Shown here: piece by piece, positions 46,764 through 56,520 of the stretch
How positions within the stretch are numbered: the stretch's first letter is position 1
How the letters are laid out: every line of letters starts with the position of its first letter
From: Beverwykella pulmonaria
Lineage: Eukaryota; Ascomycota; Dothideomycetes; Pleosporales; Melanommataceae
Length of the DNA stretch: 64,000 nucleotides
Assembly: GCA_001599595.1 (NCBI GenBank)
Contig: BCHH01000006.1
Coordinates: 224,874-288,873 of the forward strand
Reading direction: 5' to 3'
The notes under the pieces: model-generated
Databases searched by the model: none
Told to the model about the DNA's origin: nothing
The model's input: only the letters and a program-made list of their open reading frames with translations
Position numbers and translations under genes: made by a program

Positions 46764-49328
46764 CTAACGGTACCTCTCAACTGGATGCCGCACGCCATGT
46801 CTAAGGGCGTGGTTTTTGAAGTGCCCTTCTCCTTCAATCCACTCTGAACAAAAACGATCCCAACAGAAGAACCCCAACTCAAACGCTCCCTCAGCTTTTT
46901 GTCGATCGACTTGATTACCAAGTGAATCATTCTTTTTAAATCGGCGGCTCCTCCCTATGCCAATACAGAGAAGGCACACGTGGTCGGTAAACGTCATCGG
47001 CATACTTGAGATGATCTCAACATCCTCCTCTTTGGTTTGGTCGAAGCTCCGAATTCGATCCAGCCCCTCTTGAATGGGTGAGTCCAAGCAAACTTCTTCT
47101 CTTGTCCGCTTTGGCCGTTGATGGGCACCAACGTCAGTGTCACTTGCAGCTCGTTTCTGGCCTATTCCAAAGTGGCCTCCTTCGGACAGGAGTCGAACCC
47201 TGATAGCCTCTCTCGGTGTCCCGCCCGGCCGACTCTCTTGTCGGCGACAGTACTTGACGAGATTGCGGATAAATTTCATACGAAGTTTCATGGCCTGTAC
47301 TTCTTCGAGCTCATGCAGCGGCTGAGACAGCAAGTTGGCAACAACAGCACGTTCGCGAAATTCATACTGTACAACTGTGCGAGTAGGAAGGTCCGCCCTA
47401 ACGTTGCCGTTAAGTTGCCTTTCAATATCATAATTGTCGATGGCGTCGTGAAAATCGAGAATAGCCTGATCCTCTTTCCGCTTGCGTAAAACGTTGGTAA
47501 GGCTATGGATGTTCCGTTTGGCTTCGTCGTAACGGTCGTGTAGTCTCGTTCCCTTTGCAGCGTCGATGGGACGATATCCCTGACCACGAAGTCTTTGCTT
47601 GTATCGCTCCCGCTTCGCGCGAAGCCGCACAATCTCAGGGTTTCGATCAAGCTCTACCTTGAATTCAAGCTTCTGTTCGTCTGTCAGGCCTGTAGGGGCT
47701 CGCTCATCCCGTGAGATACCCATCCGTGCCGCATGTTGGATAAGGTCATCTTGCGAGGGAGTCCCAAAGTAAATCGACTGGAAATCGCGCTCGATCAAAT
47801 CTTTCATATAAAATTGCTGGTAAGTATCGCCGTGATTACCCATCGTCTGATTTCGTTCTTCCGGGGTGAGGACACCTAGAAAGCTTAGTAAGTAGATAAC
47901 ACTTACGTGAAATAGATCGCTCACTGTTCATTTTTCTTCCTGAGGCTTGTCGCAGCTGGTAGAGCTCAAGCGGCTGTTCGAACCCAGCCACGCGGCCCAA
48001 CCACACAAAGTGGTCGCGACACTTGCTGTAGGGTAATGCCTTTTTGTCTAACACTTCGCTTCCACTAGCCGTCTTCTTAATATCCTGAAATAGTGGTCAG
48101 TCTAAGATATTCTTTGTGCGCTGGAATTTCCAGTGCGAAAATTTCTTTTGGTAAAGTGTAAGAGCGTCAAAATGCGTCATCTGCGATCACAAGGGTCACT
48201 TGACGTGATACGATGCAAAAGGCCGGGATGCTTTCAAGGCGGAAAATAAACCGTTTCCTTCAAGTTTATTAGTGCCATTCGCGCTACTAACTGGCTTTGC
48301 TACATACCGTCTGCCTTTGCCTTCAGAGTTTTTTATGTGGACAAGACTAACTAGGGCGACAGTTGTGGTTTGATTACGGTTATTCTTATCGCAAACTCTA
48401 AGAATGGTAATGTGTTCGTACGAAAGTGCTTTATTTGAGCCCTTCGCGCTTGAACTTTCGACAAGAGCTTGGGGTCGTGTTACCGTAGCTCCGCCGAGGA
48501 GGATTGTCGTGTCTATCTACACTCGAAAACGACCATGGCGAGTTTTCGCATCCATCGTCCAGTGGGCACGGAGAATCGCATACATGTCCGACACATACAT
48601 TGCATGCTTTTCCTTTTCTGACGTATTTAAATTGTACTTTGGGGTTAAGTAGGCTGGGATCCACTAAAACATATTTGCCCATTCTTTAGACACGGGAGGT
48701 TAACTGTACATCTTGTATGTCAAGCTCCGCACTATTGTTCATACTGTGGCCTGAGACGTCTATGAATTTGCAAAGTATCCGTCTCCAGTACGCCTTAATC
48801 GTACTCTCCTTCTTGATACGGTTATTCATCACACGCCATTCAAGATAGGTCTTAAATATATCGGCCTCGCAATGGCTAGGGGTATCGGATGGGTCCCAAC
48901 GGTGAAGGGTATTAGATGGGTCTGACTTCTTCATTTTAGAGAAAAATCTATGCGCCGTTCGTTAGTATTATGCGGCAAAATCGGAGGATAAAACGGACAG
49001 TCCCCATTCCTGGAACTCACGAGCAACAAGCGCTTTCGACCAGTCTCCCCGCTTCGATGTTGCTCTTCCTTGGCTTTTATGAAACGCTATCCTCTGCTGC
49101 AAGAAGTTCCCTTCAGAATTGGCATCTTGTTCAACCTCGGTGTCACCACTCAATTCTTCCTCAACCTCAGTGTCACCACTCCATCCTTCCTCAACCTTGA
49201 TGTCACTATTCGATCCTAGGTGCGAAGTTGGCTTGGAAAAATGACTTGTCTGGTTCAAAGTCCGAGCCGGACGATGAATCTGGATCTTGCCGCTTCCTCC
49301 TGCGAGACGGCGAGATCGTCAAACGCAT
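46764..49328 (-). pseudogene. DUF3435 tyrosine recombinase-like gene, decayed
   Basis: A near full-length gene of the DUF3435 superfamily, the family of Starship captains and related fungal YR proteins. Pieces in order: acidic N-terminus from ATG 49328, with an unresolved frame break near 49230; exon to 48999, then 48947-48710 with STIKAYWRRILCKF; 48663-48308 with PAYLTPKYNLNTSEKEKHAMYV and ILLGGATVTRPQALVE; from 48257, RFIFRLESIPAFCIV; exon to 47925 with DKKALPYSKCRDHFVWLGR and YQLRQASGRK; exon 47875-46764 with LTPEERNQTMGNHGDTY and FQSIYFGTPSQDDL. Four introns of 46-52 nt still splice in frame, one with a perfect TACTAAC branch. Damage: TAG at 48519-48517, TGA at 48169-48167 and a frameshift near 48085-48110. 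The C-terminal part remains open for 386 codons. Confidence 0.82.
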
Positions 49329-49556
49329 CTTGGGTTTCTAGGTATCGCTAGAGCGTATCCGCAAAAGCTTGCTCGAGGGTCAGTCTTTGCTAACGGGAAG
49401 ATTACTTCTAAGGGAGACGGTCGTCGTTAACAGCGGCATAGGGTGAATAAAACCTAAAAATTTAGATTAGAAGCGAACAAGGTGGTATTAAGTGCGAATG
49501 CGTACGGAGTTGCTGTTGGAAACCGGTTGAAAGGAGGTGGATAGTACGTGGTATGG

Positions 49557-49777
49557 ACGGGACGCAGAGAGGAGTAGGATGCTTGAGGGTGCGGGTGGAG
49601 CTGGTATATATATAGCAGAAATCCTGTACGGACGGATCGAAGAGGAGAGTGCTTTGTGAGGGTGCGGATGGAAGCTGATATATATAGTAGAAATCTGTAA
49701 GGACGGGTCGCAGAGGCAGGTGCTTGCTGAGGGTTCAGGTGAGAGCGTGTGGGAGCTGGTATATATAGCAGAATCCA
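49557..49777. repeat. Tandem repeat of ~73 bp, three copies, with TATATA cores
   Basis: Three head-to-tail copies begin at about 49557, 49632 and 49703, each starting GACGG(G/A)(A/T)CG. Each holds a GAGGGT segment, a GGAGCTGGTATATATA-like core and GCAGAAATCC-like ends. Copies differ by small indels. The array lies just upstream (5' side) of the DUF3435 relic. Confidence 0.8.
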
Positions 49778-50164
49778 TTGCGTCCTTGGCGCGCCCCGCG
49801 CATTGGTGGACTGCGAGAGACGGACGGTAGGTGAACAGGCGGCGCTTAGCCTTTGGGTGAGGGGCCTTTTTGAACCCCTGTGTAAGGGTTGGGGTCACTA
49901 GGCGATAGTAACAGAAGATAGCACGGAGAAAGAGTTCGCATTCCAAAGAATGCTCAAACGAATCGCTACCGAGCACAGCCTGTAGCAATGCGGGACTATA
50001 TATGCCCAGTCATGTGATGTCACCTGACTATATCATAGACAGAGTAGGTCTAGCGTGGCGCACCACTTAGTGACCCCACCTGTCCCAATCTGGCCTAGTA
50101 TAACCCCATAAGGTTCGACCTAGTACCAGGGGCCTTACACCCTGCCACCTTGGCTCACTTAGAA

Positions 50165-50280
50165 GCACGTCGGAAAAGCGGCGAGGAACATGGGTCTAAG
50201 CGAAGGAAAACGACCTCCCAAAACGGGGTCTGAACCGCCAAATCCGGCTGCTTTTTCTCCAACAATAGGATTCTAGTAGT
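50165..50280. repeat. Dispersed repeat, copy 2
   Basis: Same block as 42500-42612, with GGGTCTAAGCGAAGGAAAACG, CCTCCCAAAACGGGG, GAACCGCCAAATCCGGC and CTCCAACAATA. Copies differ by scattered substitutions. Confidence 0.65.
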
Positions 50281-50477
50281 AATTGACTAGCTATTTATTA
50301 TTATTATTTATTCTATTTACCGTCTGGTACCGGCCCTGGTTTGGGCCATGCAGACTTTTGCCTAAGGAAACCCTTCGTGTGCCTTACATACTGTTAGTAC
50401 GCTCTTGAGCGTATACAGCTATTTCCTTAATAATTGACCGCCCGTCTTGTCACACTTGCCCCTATGTATAGGGGAAA

Positions 50478-50610
50478 TCAAGAAAGAAAGAAAGAGAGAG
50501 AGGGAAAGTAGGTAGTGGGGTTGAAAGAACTGAAGGAGTGAGGGGAGTGGGGGGAGGAAAATAATAGAGAATAATAGAGGGAGGGAGAGAGAGGGTGAGG
50601 TTTAGGTATG
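50478..50610. repeat. Purine-rich low-complexity tract
   Basis: GAAA, GAGA and GGGA runs on the plus strand, continuing irregularly for about 130 bp. It could form an unusual helix, but no function is shown. Confidence 0.7.
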
Positions 50611-50801
50611 GTTCAGGTATTCTCTTTGTTGTTGTTGCGCCTTCGCTCCCACGTTAATAGTCTGTTTGCTTGCTAGTATTTGTTAATTACCTTGTTTTCT
50701 AGCTCCTTTGCTACTGCAAATTGCTGCAGGACGTTCTGCTGTATAAACTACTTTGCCACAGCTCCTGCTTGTAGGGGGTCTCCTAGCACTTTGTGCAACT
50801 A

Positions 50802-51227
50802 TGTAACGATTCGAACAATCGTTCCATCACGTGACTGAACCGCTCCCTGCCCGATCCCGATACAGATCCTATTCTTACCTGAACCGGTAGGACTTCGGTT
50901 CCTGACCTCCTCCCCACTCAACTCTGATACAGGCTTGATCCATATCCAAACCTGTATTACCTCGGCTCCTGATCAGCTCCCGATGCAACTCCAATACAGG
51001 TCCTTATCCAAACCTTTAGTACCTTGGCTTTGTTATCCCTCATCTCTCTTTGTATATATAAGCCAGTCGTTTCGTTAGTTAGATCAGGTAGCTTTTGATT
51101 ATCCTTTCGTACCCGGCCTATAGGTATCAATTCTATCTTGGGTATTCGTTCTCACTCGTGCACTCCCATATGCCTCGGTAGTGATTCGCACCCTAATCCG
51201 ATCGTTCTGATATCCTGCGCCGTTACA
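50802..51227 (+). mobile_element. Solo LTR, 426 bp, nested in LINE
   Basis: Starts TGTAACGATTCGAACAATCG and ends CCTGCGCCGTTACA. It is flanked by an imperfect 5-bp target duplication, AACTA/AGCTA. Mentally removing it with one duplicate rejoins the two LINE segments in the same reading frame, which confirms the boundaries. Contains TATATATAAGCCAGTCG, a likely LTR promoter box. Confidence 0.88.
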
Positions 51228-51544
51228 AGCTATTTGCTACGCAGGCAGGGTAGTAGTGTTTTGTAGTTGTATTTTGGGCAGTGGAAGACTACATGCTGTA
51301 CTGTCTGTTTGCGCCACCTACATGTGCATTCCTTTGTCACGCTAGGGACGTGTTAGGTAGTAAGCTATCTGTTTAGTCCTATTGCTTTAGTGCGCATAAG
51401 GAATAGTGCTGTTAATTAGGCTTTTGTAAGGTTGTTGTATAGCTAGCAGGGGTTCTTTGTCTATACTTTGTGCTATATTGTTTCTCTTTAGTTTGCTCTA
51501 TGTTTGCGCTATTGTTCTGCCTATTTTAGATCTAACTATGTTCT

Positions 51545-51969
51545 TGTAACGGCGCAGGATATCAGAACGATCGGATTCGGGTGCGAATCACTACCGAGGC
51601 ATATGGAGTGCACGAGTGATAACGAATACCCAAGATTGAATTGACACCTATAGGCCGGGTACGAAAGGATAATCAAAAGCTACCTGATCTAACTAACGAA
51701 ACGACTGGCTTATATACACGAAGAGAGATGAGGGATAACAAAGCTGAGGTACTAAAGGTTTGGATAAGGACCTGTATTGGAGTTGCATCAGGAGCTGATT
51801 AGGAGCCAAGGTAATACAGGTTTGGATATGGATTGAGCCTGTATCAGAGTTGAGTGGGGAGGAGGTTGGGAACCGAAGTCCTACCGGTTCGGGTAGGAAT
51901 AGGATCTGTATCGGGATCGGGCAGGGAGCGGTTCGGTCACGTGATGGAACGATTGTTCGAATTGTTACA
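51545..51969 (-). mobile_element. Solo LTR, 425 bp, opposite orientation, nested in LINE
   Basis: This is the reverse complement of the 50802-51227 copy with few differences. On the minus strand it starts TGTAACAATTCGAACAATCG and ends CGCCGTTACA. The flanks GTTCT and AGAAC are inverted, not direct, so no standard target duplication is seen. This suggests rearrangement after insertion. Confidence 0.85.
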
Positions 51970-52639
51970 AGAACTCCTCTAGCAATAAAGAACAGAAACA
52001 GTATGGGCGATAGAGGTGATCCCTGCAGTATGCTAGCGTTTACCTAGATTTTCTTACTTGTGTAGCCTGCGAATGTAATTTAGGTGCTCTGTTTACTAAG
52101 AAAGTCTTGTATAAACTAGACTGTCTATTGGGGTATCCCCTTGTTCTATAGAACGTGTAGCAGTTATTTATGGGCAACATTATCAAAGGCACCAGCCAGG
52201 TCTAGTCCTAGCATTGATACCACGCACCCCTTGCGCGCTCGCCAGGCCGTCTGTACGACGTCGTTGAGTAGTTGAACTGCTGTGAGTGTTGATCTGTTCT
52301 TCCGGCCTCCCATCTGGTTCCACGGCATTAGGTGGTGTTCCTCTGCTGCTTCGGTAAGTCGTTGTGCTACAATTGTTTCTACAAGCTTGGCAAGGGTATT
52401 CTCTAGGGCAATAGGTCTATATGCATTAACTAGCGAGTAGTCTCCAGGATACATTTATGTTGAGTTACAATACATTGTGAGGGTTGATGTCAGGAGCAAG
52501 CTCTATACCACTCGACCAGCGCTACCCAAAAAGGTGCAGTGAACCCAATAGGGTGAGGTGCGTATAGAATATGTGGTTATTTTGTGTGTGTGTGTTTCGC
52601 GTCGGTGTTGTAGTGTAAGGAGACTGTAGGCAGGAGATC

Positions 52640-52978
52640 GAAATGTGGGTATAGAGTGTATTCAAGACGAATCCTTGAGGAGTACTCAGGAGTCGGAAGG
52701 AAGCTATATACAGATCGGCACGTGACCAAAGATCATGTGGTCCGAGACCTGGCCGAAGGCTGGTCGAGGATGGCCCGGAGGAGAAGTGTGACGATATTAT
52801 ATATCGCTAGCCCGGAAGGCCCTCGGGCAGGCTACGAGCCAGCCACGGGCCAGTCACGGGTGCTTGATAGGATCGCGTGACTTGGAATATCACGTGACCT
52901 CGCAGGAGTATATAGTCTTCTCGACGATCCTGAGTCAACCTCAAGGATTCGTCTCAATACAATCGTACACCTACATTC
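52640..52978. mobile_element. Inverted-repeat element (~340 bp) inside the LINE
   Basis: Arms at 52640-52694 and 52926-52978 are inverted copies sharing GACGAATCCTTGAGG and ACTCAGGA, with about 230 bp between. It splits the LINE coding region between its 5' piece (53586-53340) and the reverse transcriptase core. Its ends do not match the CACGTG family. Inner sequence includes AGTATATAGTCTTCTCGACG. Confidence 0.7.
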
Positions 52979-53586
52979 AAGCTTCCTACTTACGAAAACC
53001 CCCACAGAAAGGTTGCTCGTGACATGTAGGCCCTAAATGAGCTCCTGTTGCTTCCAGCAATTGTTGTTGTAGGTAGGTAGGAGTGATGGTAAGTGTCACG
53101 TCGGCATAGTGGGCAGAATCCAAACTGATCTATTGACGAGAACAATCAAGCTGCAGGCTTGATCGTCTATGGATAAGGCTTTATATACACGTGTGCTCAG
53201 GTGGATCGCTGATCGATCGCCGATCCAGCTGAAAAGGCTGAGCGCCACAGTTGCGTTGTCCAAGCCATACCCTCAGCAGTACAGCTCAGCTGATGTAGCT
53301 CCGTCACACTGGTGCTTTCCTAGGAGAGCTAGAAAAGATAGCGTTGTAGACTTCTATTTCTTCTAGCTCTGTAGGCCATTCCCAGTTCCCTTCCTGGTAG
53401 TTCTCCCAGTCTAGGATAGTGTCTGTAGTAGGAGGATTTGAGAATAGTGTAGTAGTAAACGCAGTACACTGTTCTTTAAAGTCTTCTGATAGCTTCGTCT
53501 CTCCCTGTTGCTTATAGAATAGCGCAGGAATCTCCCTAGTTGTTTTCTCCTTTGTATACTGCAGAGCCTTAGATCAATTCCGAATA

Positions 53587-53977
53587 CGAAGGGGATTGTC
53601 CATGCACCGTAACCAGCATCAACAAGAGTGCCCAGACATGCGTATATGCTATTTGGATCCTATTCCTAGGTTCGTTAAATATCTACAGTGTAGGGAATTA
53701 TCTTCTAGTCTATCTTATGGTCCCTCGCCCCTTCTCTTGAGCGATTCCTTGGCCGGCGAGGCGTTCAAAATGGCAGTTAATATACGATCCCTGTGAAGCA
53801 TACGAAATAAGGTGCAGCGTCTGGTGGTTAACAAGTATGGGTAGAGGTCAGTACGTACTGCCCCAACAAAGCTCCCCATTTAACTATACGACCTACGCCG
53901 CATCCTCAATTACGTATTGCATATAGACCACCAAGCTTATCGCGTCCGTCGGGCTTGTCCGCCATCCCATCATCACA
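53587..53977. other. Intergenic region
   Basis: No feature recognised; possibly the decayed 5' part of the LINE, then the promoter of the next gene. Confidence 0.35.
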
Positions 53978-54916
53978 ATGTCTTCCGCGCCCATCAGTGT
54001 GTTAACACCGACCTCTATTCTTGCTGAAGAAGCGGGCCATGACAAGCTAGCCTTCGATCGCTTTGTTCTCGTAATGAACACTTCCGACTTCTTGTGTGAG
54101 AAATGAGGCTTCGAGATGTAGACGACGTGAACAGATGAGCCAAATCGACGAAGTTTGCAGAATCATTGGAATTATTCGCGGCCAAGAACGGAAGACCAGA
54201 AGGAATGGAATAAACTGGCCCAAAGATGGCTTTTGATGGATCGCATGGCTCGCAGTGTAAGTGTCTAGTTCAGAAGGCCCTTCTCCCGCTCGTACTAAAT
54301 TCTCCAGCCCTATTGGGAAGCTGCTTCTAGCCTTAGAAACGCCCCGGTGAATGACTCTCGAATGCCGACCCAAGAGCAAATCAACCGTGTATTGTTGCCG
54401 CATCAGACCACTTTAGAGCGCAATCTCGCTCTATCAATCAACGACTATCTATGGATACGTACGTGCTATGAATCCAGTCTCGCTCCAGCATATGAGGAGA
54501 TGACTAGGGTGGCCACCATGGATGCCTACAATGCTCATCGAGTCTTGGACAACGAGGCAATCGACGTTGGCCTTGGAGATGACCTGGAAAAGCTGTTTTT
54601 GCGGATGCCTCAGCTTCCTGACACCGTTTCCTATACCGGGGTCTCAGTGGTTGAAGACCATCCACTAGATAGTGAGCTGCCAGAAGACGAGTCTCTAATA
54701 CCGCTACACAATGCCATGGTAAAAGAAAACCTTGTTCTATATGTGCTGGATCGGGAAGCTTTGCAGAAGAAGATGCTCAAAGTAATGTGGTTTGACCTTG
54801 GCGGCAATTGCGTTTGGTGGAACTGCATCAACCCAGTGGCTTTCGAAGGACACTTGGTTGGCTTGGGACATAGATTAAACTATGTTCTTGAGCTGGCGAT
54901 AGCGATCCATTGTTAG
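53978..54916 (+). CDS. Protein of unknown function, three exons
   Basis: Probable exons 53978-54093, 54154-54256 and 54308-54916 give 275 aa. The second intron (GTAAGT donor, CTCCAG acceptor) is clear and in phase. The first is less certain, since other donor/acceptor pairs around 54093-54160 are possible. The 203-codon 3' frame is uninterrupted, acidic and rich in Leu, with WNKLAQRWLLMDRMARS just before the second splice. The last part has a Trp/Cys-rich WFDLGGNCVWWNCINPVAF. No domain is recognised, and no signal peptide or membrane span is seen. Confidence 0.6.
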
Positions 54917-55396
54917 GTGAAGTGGGTGCCTTCCTCTAACTAGACTAGAGTCAAAGTGTACTGCGAAAAAATGTAAGCTAAAAAAAGGCCGACCTTAGTA
55001 CTACTGAAGTATGAAGACTTAATATACTCGCGGCACCTGCTACTAGTACCGGTAGCGGTCTCCCGCCACGCTCGTGGCAGCCCATATCACGCTTCATGCC
55101 AGCTCACATACTTTTTGCCTTCGTATGACTTAATATAGATGCATACACCACGATAAGTCTCAACGGCGTGTGATGAATGTCGCACAGATGGGAATGGGAA
55201 TAATGTAAATGAAAGAGATCAGCACTGCGCTAGCAAAGTGACGTCAGTCCGACCCCACGTGGGGCGCAACTCAACACCATTCATTACCAGAACATCACGA
55301 CCATCTACCAACCACCCAATGCCATAGAAAAACATCTCCACTGAGCCACCCCTGCCTTATAACGCTTGCCCCGATATCCCACACCTTCCAACCACC
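54917..55396. other. Intergenic / promoter region of the dienelactone hydrolase gene
   Basis: No gene. A CCCCACGTGGGG palindrome at about 55254-55265 is a possible bHLH-type site. The leader before 55397 is CA-rich. Confidence 0.4.
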
Positions 55397-56236
55397 ATGA
55401 CAAGCACAGATCCCGGCATAACACACGACTCCTCCATGCCATCCGACGATCTAGAATCGCTCTCCTACCTCGCCAAGCCCTCGGGGACATGCTGTCTCAC
55501 ATCCTCGATCCACGAAGGCAGCCCGTGCGGCTCCTTTGTCACCATCTCCTCCATCGAAACCTATGTTTCAAAGCCTCCCGAAGGCAAATCCAACGGCAAT
55601 GTCTTACTCTTCTTCCCAGACGTATGGGGCATGTTTCCGAATAACTTACTGATCATGGACGCATTCTCCGACGCTGGATATCTAGTACTGGGGGTTGATT
55701 ACTTCCGCGGCGATCCCGTGTATAAGCACCGGAAGGACAAGAATGACACGGAGACAGAACCGGGCTTCGACTACGAAGCCTGGAAGAAGAAGCACATTTC
55801 CTTCTCCGCCACCGCAGTCCCCCAATGGGTTTCCGCCGTTCAAGCATCATATGGTAAAGAAGGCGCAAAGTTCGTATGCGTGGGTTACTGTTTCGGCGCG
55901 CCGTATGTGTGCGATCAGCTAGCTGCTGGGGGGATATGCACAGCAGGAGCCTTCGCGCATCCAGCCTTCCTCAAAGAACACCACTTCCGCAACCTGAACA
56001 AGCCTTTATTCCTTTCCTGCGCAGACGCAGACCATACTTTCGACACATTGAACCGGAATAAAGCCGTGGAAATCATGATGGCAGAACGCTGCAAGTATGA
56101 GGTTCAATTGTTTTCAGGTGTACAGCATGGGTTCGCGCTACGGGGGAATATGGAGGATAAGTACGAGCGGTGGGTGAAAGAGATGAGCTTGGGGGGGATC
56201 GTGGAGTGGCTCAATTTCTGGACCGGGCTGGAATAG
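55397..56236 (+). CDS. Dienelactone hydrolase family protein
   Basis: An alpha/beta hydrolase of the dienelactone hydrolase (carboxymethylenebutenolidase-like) family, cytosolic. The classic enzyme opens the lactone ring in aromatic degradation, but many fungal members have other or unknown ester substrates. The single exon encodes 279 aa, slightly longer than the usual 240-250 because of about 35 extra N-terminal residues. Landmarks: NVLLFFPDVWGMFPNN; a YLVLGVDYFRGDP block; the nucleophile Cys165 in GYCFGAPYV; Asp210 or Asp212 in SCADADHTF; and His244 in GVQHGFALRG. All triad positions are present, so it should be active. Intronless, which is common in this family. Confidence 0.9.
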   Translation: MTSTDPGITHDSSMPSDDLESLSYLAKPSGTCCLTSSIHEGSPCGSFVTISSIETYVSKPPEGKSNGNVLLFFPDVWGMFPNNLLIMDAFSDAGYLVLGVDYFRGDPVYKHRKDKNDTETEPGFDYEAWKKKHISFSATAVPQWVSAVQASYGKEGAKFVCVGYCFGAPYVCDQLAAGGICTAGAFAHPAFLKEHHFRNLNKPLFLSCADADHTFDTLNRNKAVEIMMAERCKYEVQLFSGVQHGFALRGNMEDKYERWVKEMSLGGIVEWLNFWTGLE

Positions 56237-56422
56237 GAGGAGGCGGGAAGGATAGTGAAGGGCATGTAAGTAGCGCATAATAAGATATGGGTTGTCTACG
56301 TCACCTGTCCGCAGATGAAAAACGCGGCTTCTTTGGCCGCAAAATCTTCATCGCCAGCGCGTCTTGAACCTTCCAGTGCTAAATCTACTACCGCTATCCA
56401 CATGACGCACCCCACGCCTCCT

Positions 56423-56448
56423 CTCACCTCACCTCACCTCACCTCACC
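56423..56448. repeat. CTCAC pentanucleotide repeat
   Basis: Five head-to-tail CTCAC/CTCACC units, just upstream of the zinc-cluster gene. Confidence 0.8.
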
Positions 56449-56520
56449 GCAACCACACCCACGCCACACCCTGTACAAACCACCATTAGCACCGCCGAAA
56501 CAAAACCCAGCATTGCGAAT

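Larger units (their letters stand above)
49780..50640. other. Repeat-derived sequence left of the LINE
   Basis: Includes the second copy of the dispersed repeat (about 50165-50280) shared with 42500-42612, and a purine-rich GAAA/GAGA tract at about 50478-50610. No gene is seen. It may be the 3' tail of the minus-strand LINE plus flanking repeats. Confidence 0.5.
50640..53586 (-). mobile_element. Tad-like LINE (non-LTR retrotransposon) remnant, interrupted
   Basis: Translating the minus strand gives LINE ORF2 pieces in the expected order. At 53586-53340: SKALQYTKEKTTREIPALFY then YNAIFSSSPRKAP. At 52454-52164: the reverse transcriptase core DYSLVNAYRPIALENTLAKLVE, then a GGRKNRSTLTAVQ block and LGLDLAGAFDNVA. 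At about 52060-51975: LQGSPLSPILFLFF. At about 51330-51245: a C-terminal zinc knuckle with CTCRWR and HVVFHCPKY. At 50790-50640: VLGDPLQAGAVAK and VLQQFAVAKELE. Several stops break the frame. Two solo LTRs and an inverted-repeat element have inserted. The element is dead. Confidence 0.85.

Noticed and set aside
42500..50280. tRNA-like T-arm in the dispersed repeat
   Set aside because: Only a GGTTCAAG-like fragment fits; no acceptor stem, D-arm or anticodon loop can be drawn.
42223..53586. A complete Starship element
   Set aside because: A DUF3435 relic alone is not enough; no defined element ends, target duplications or cargo boundaries could be seen.
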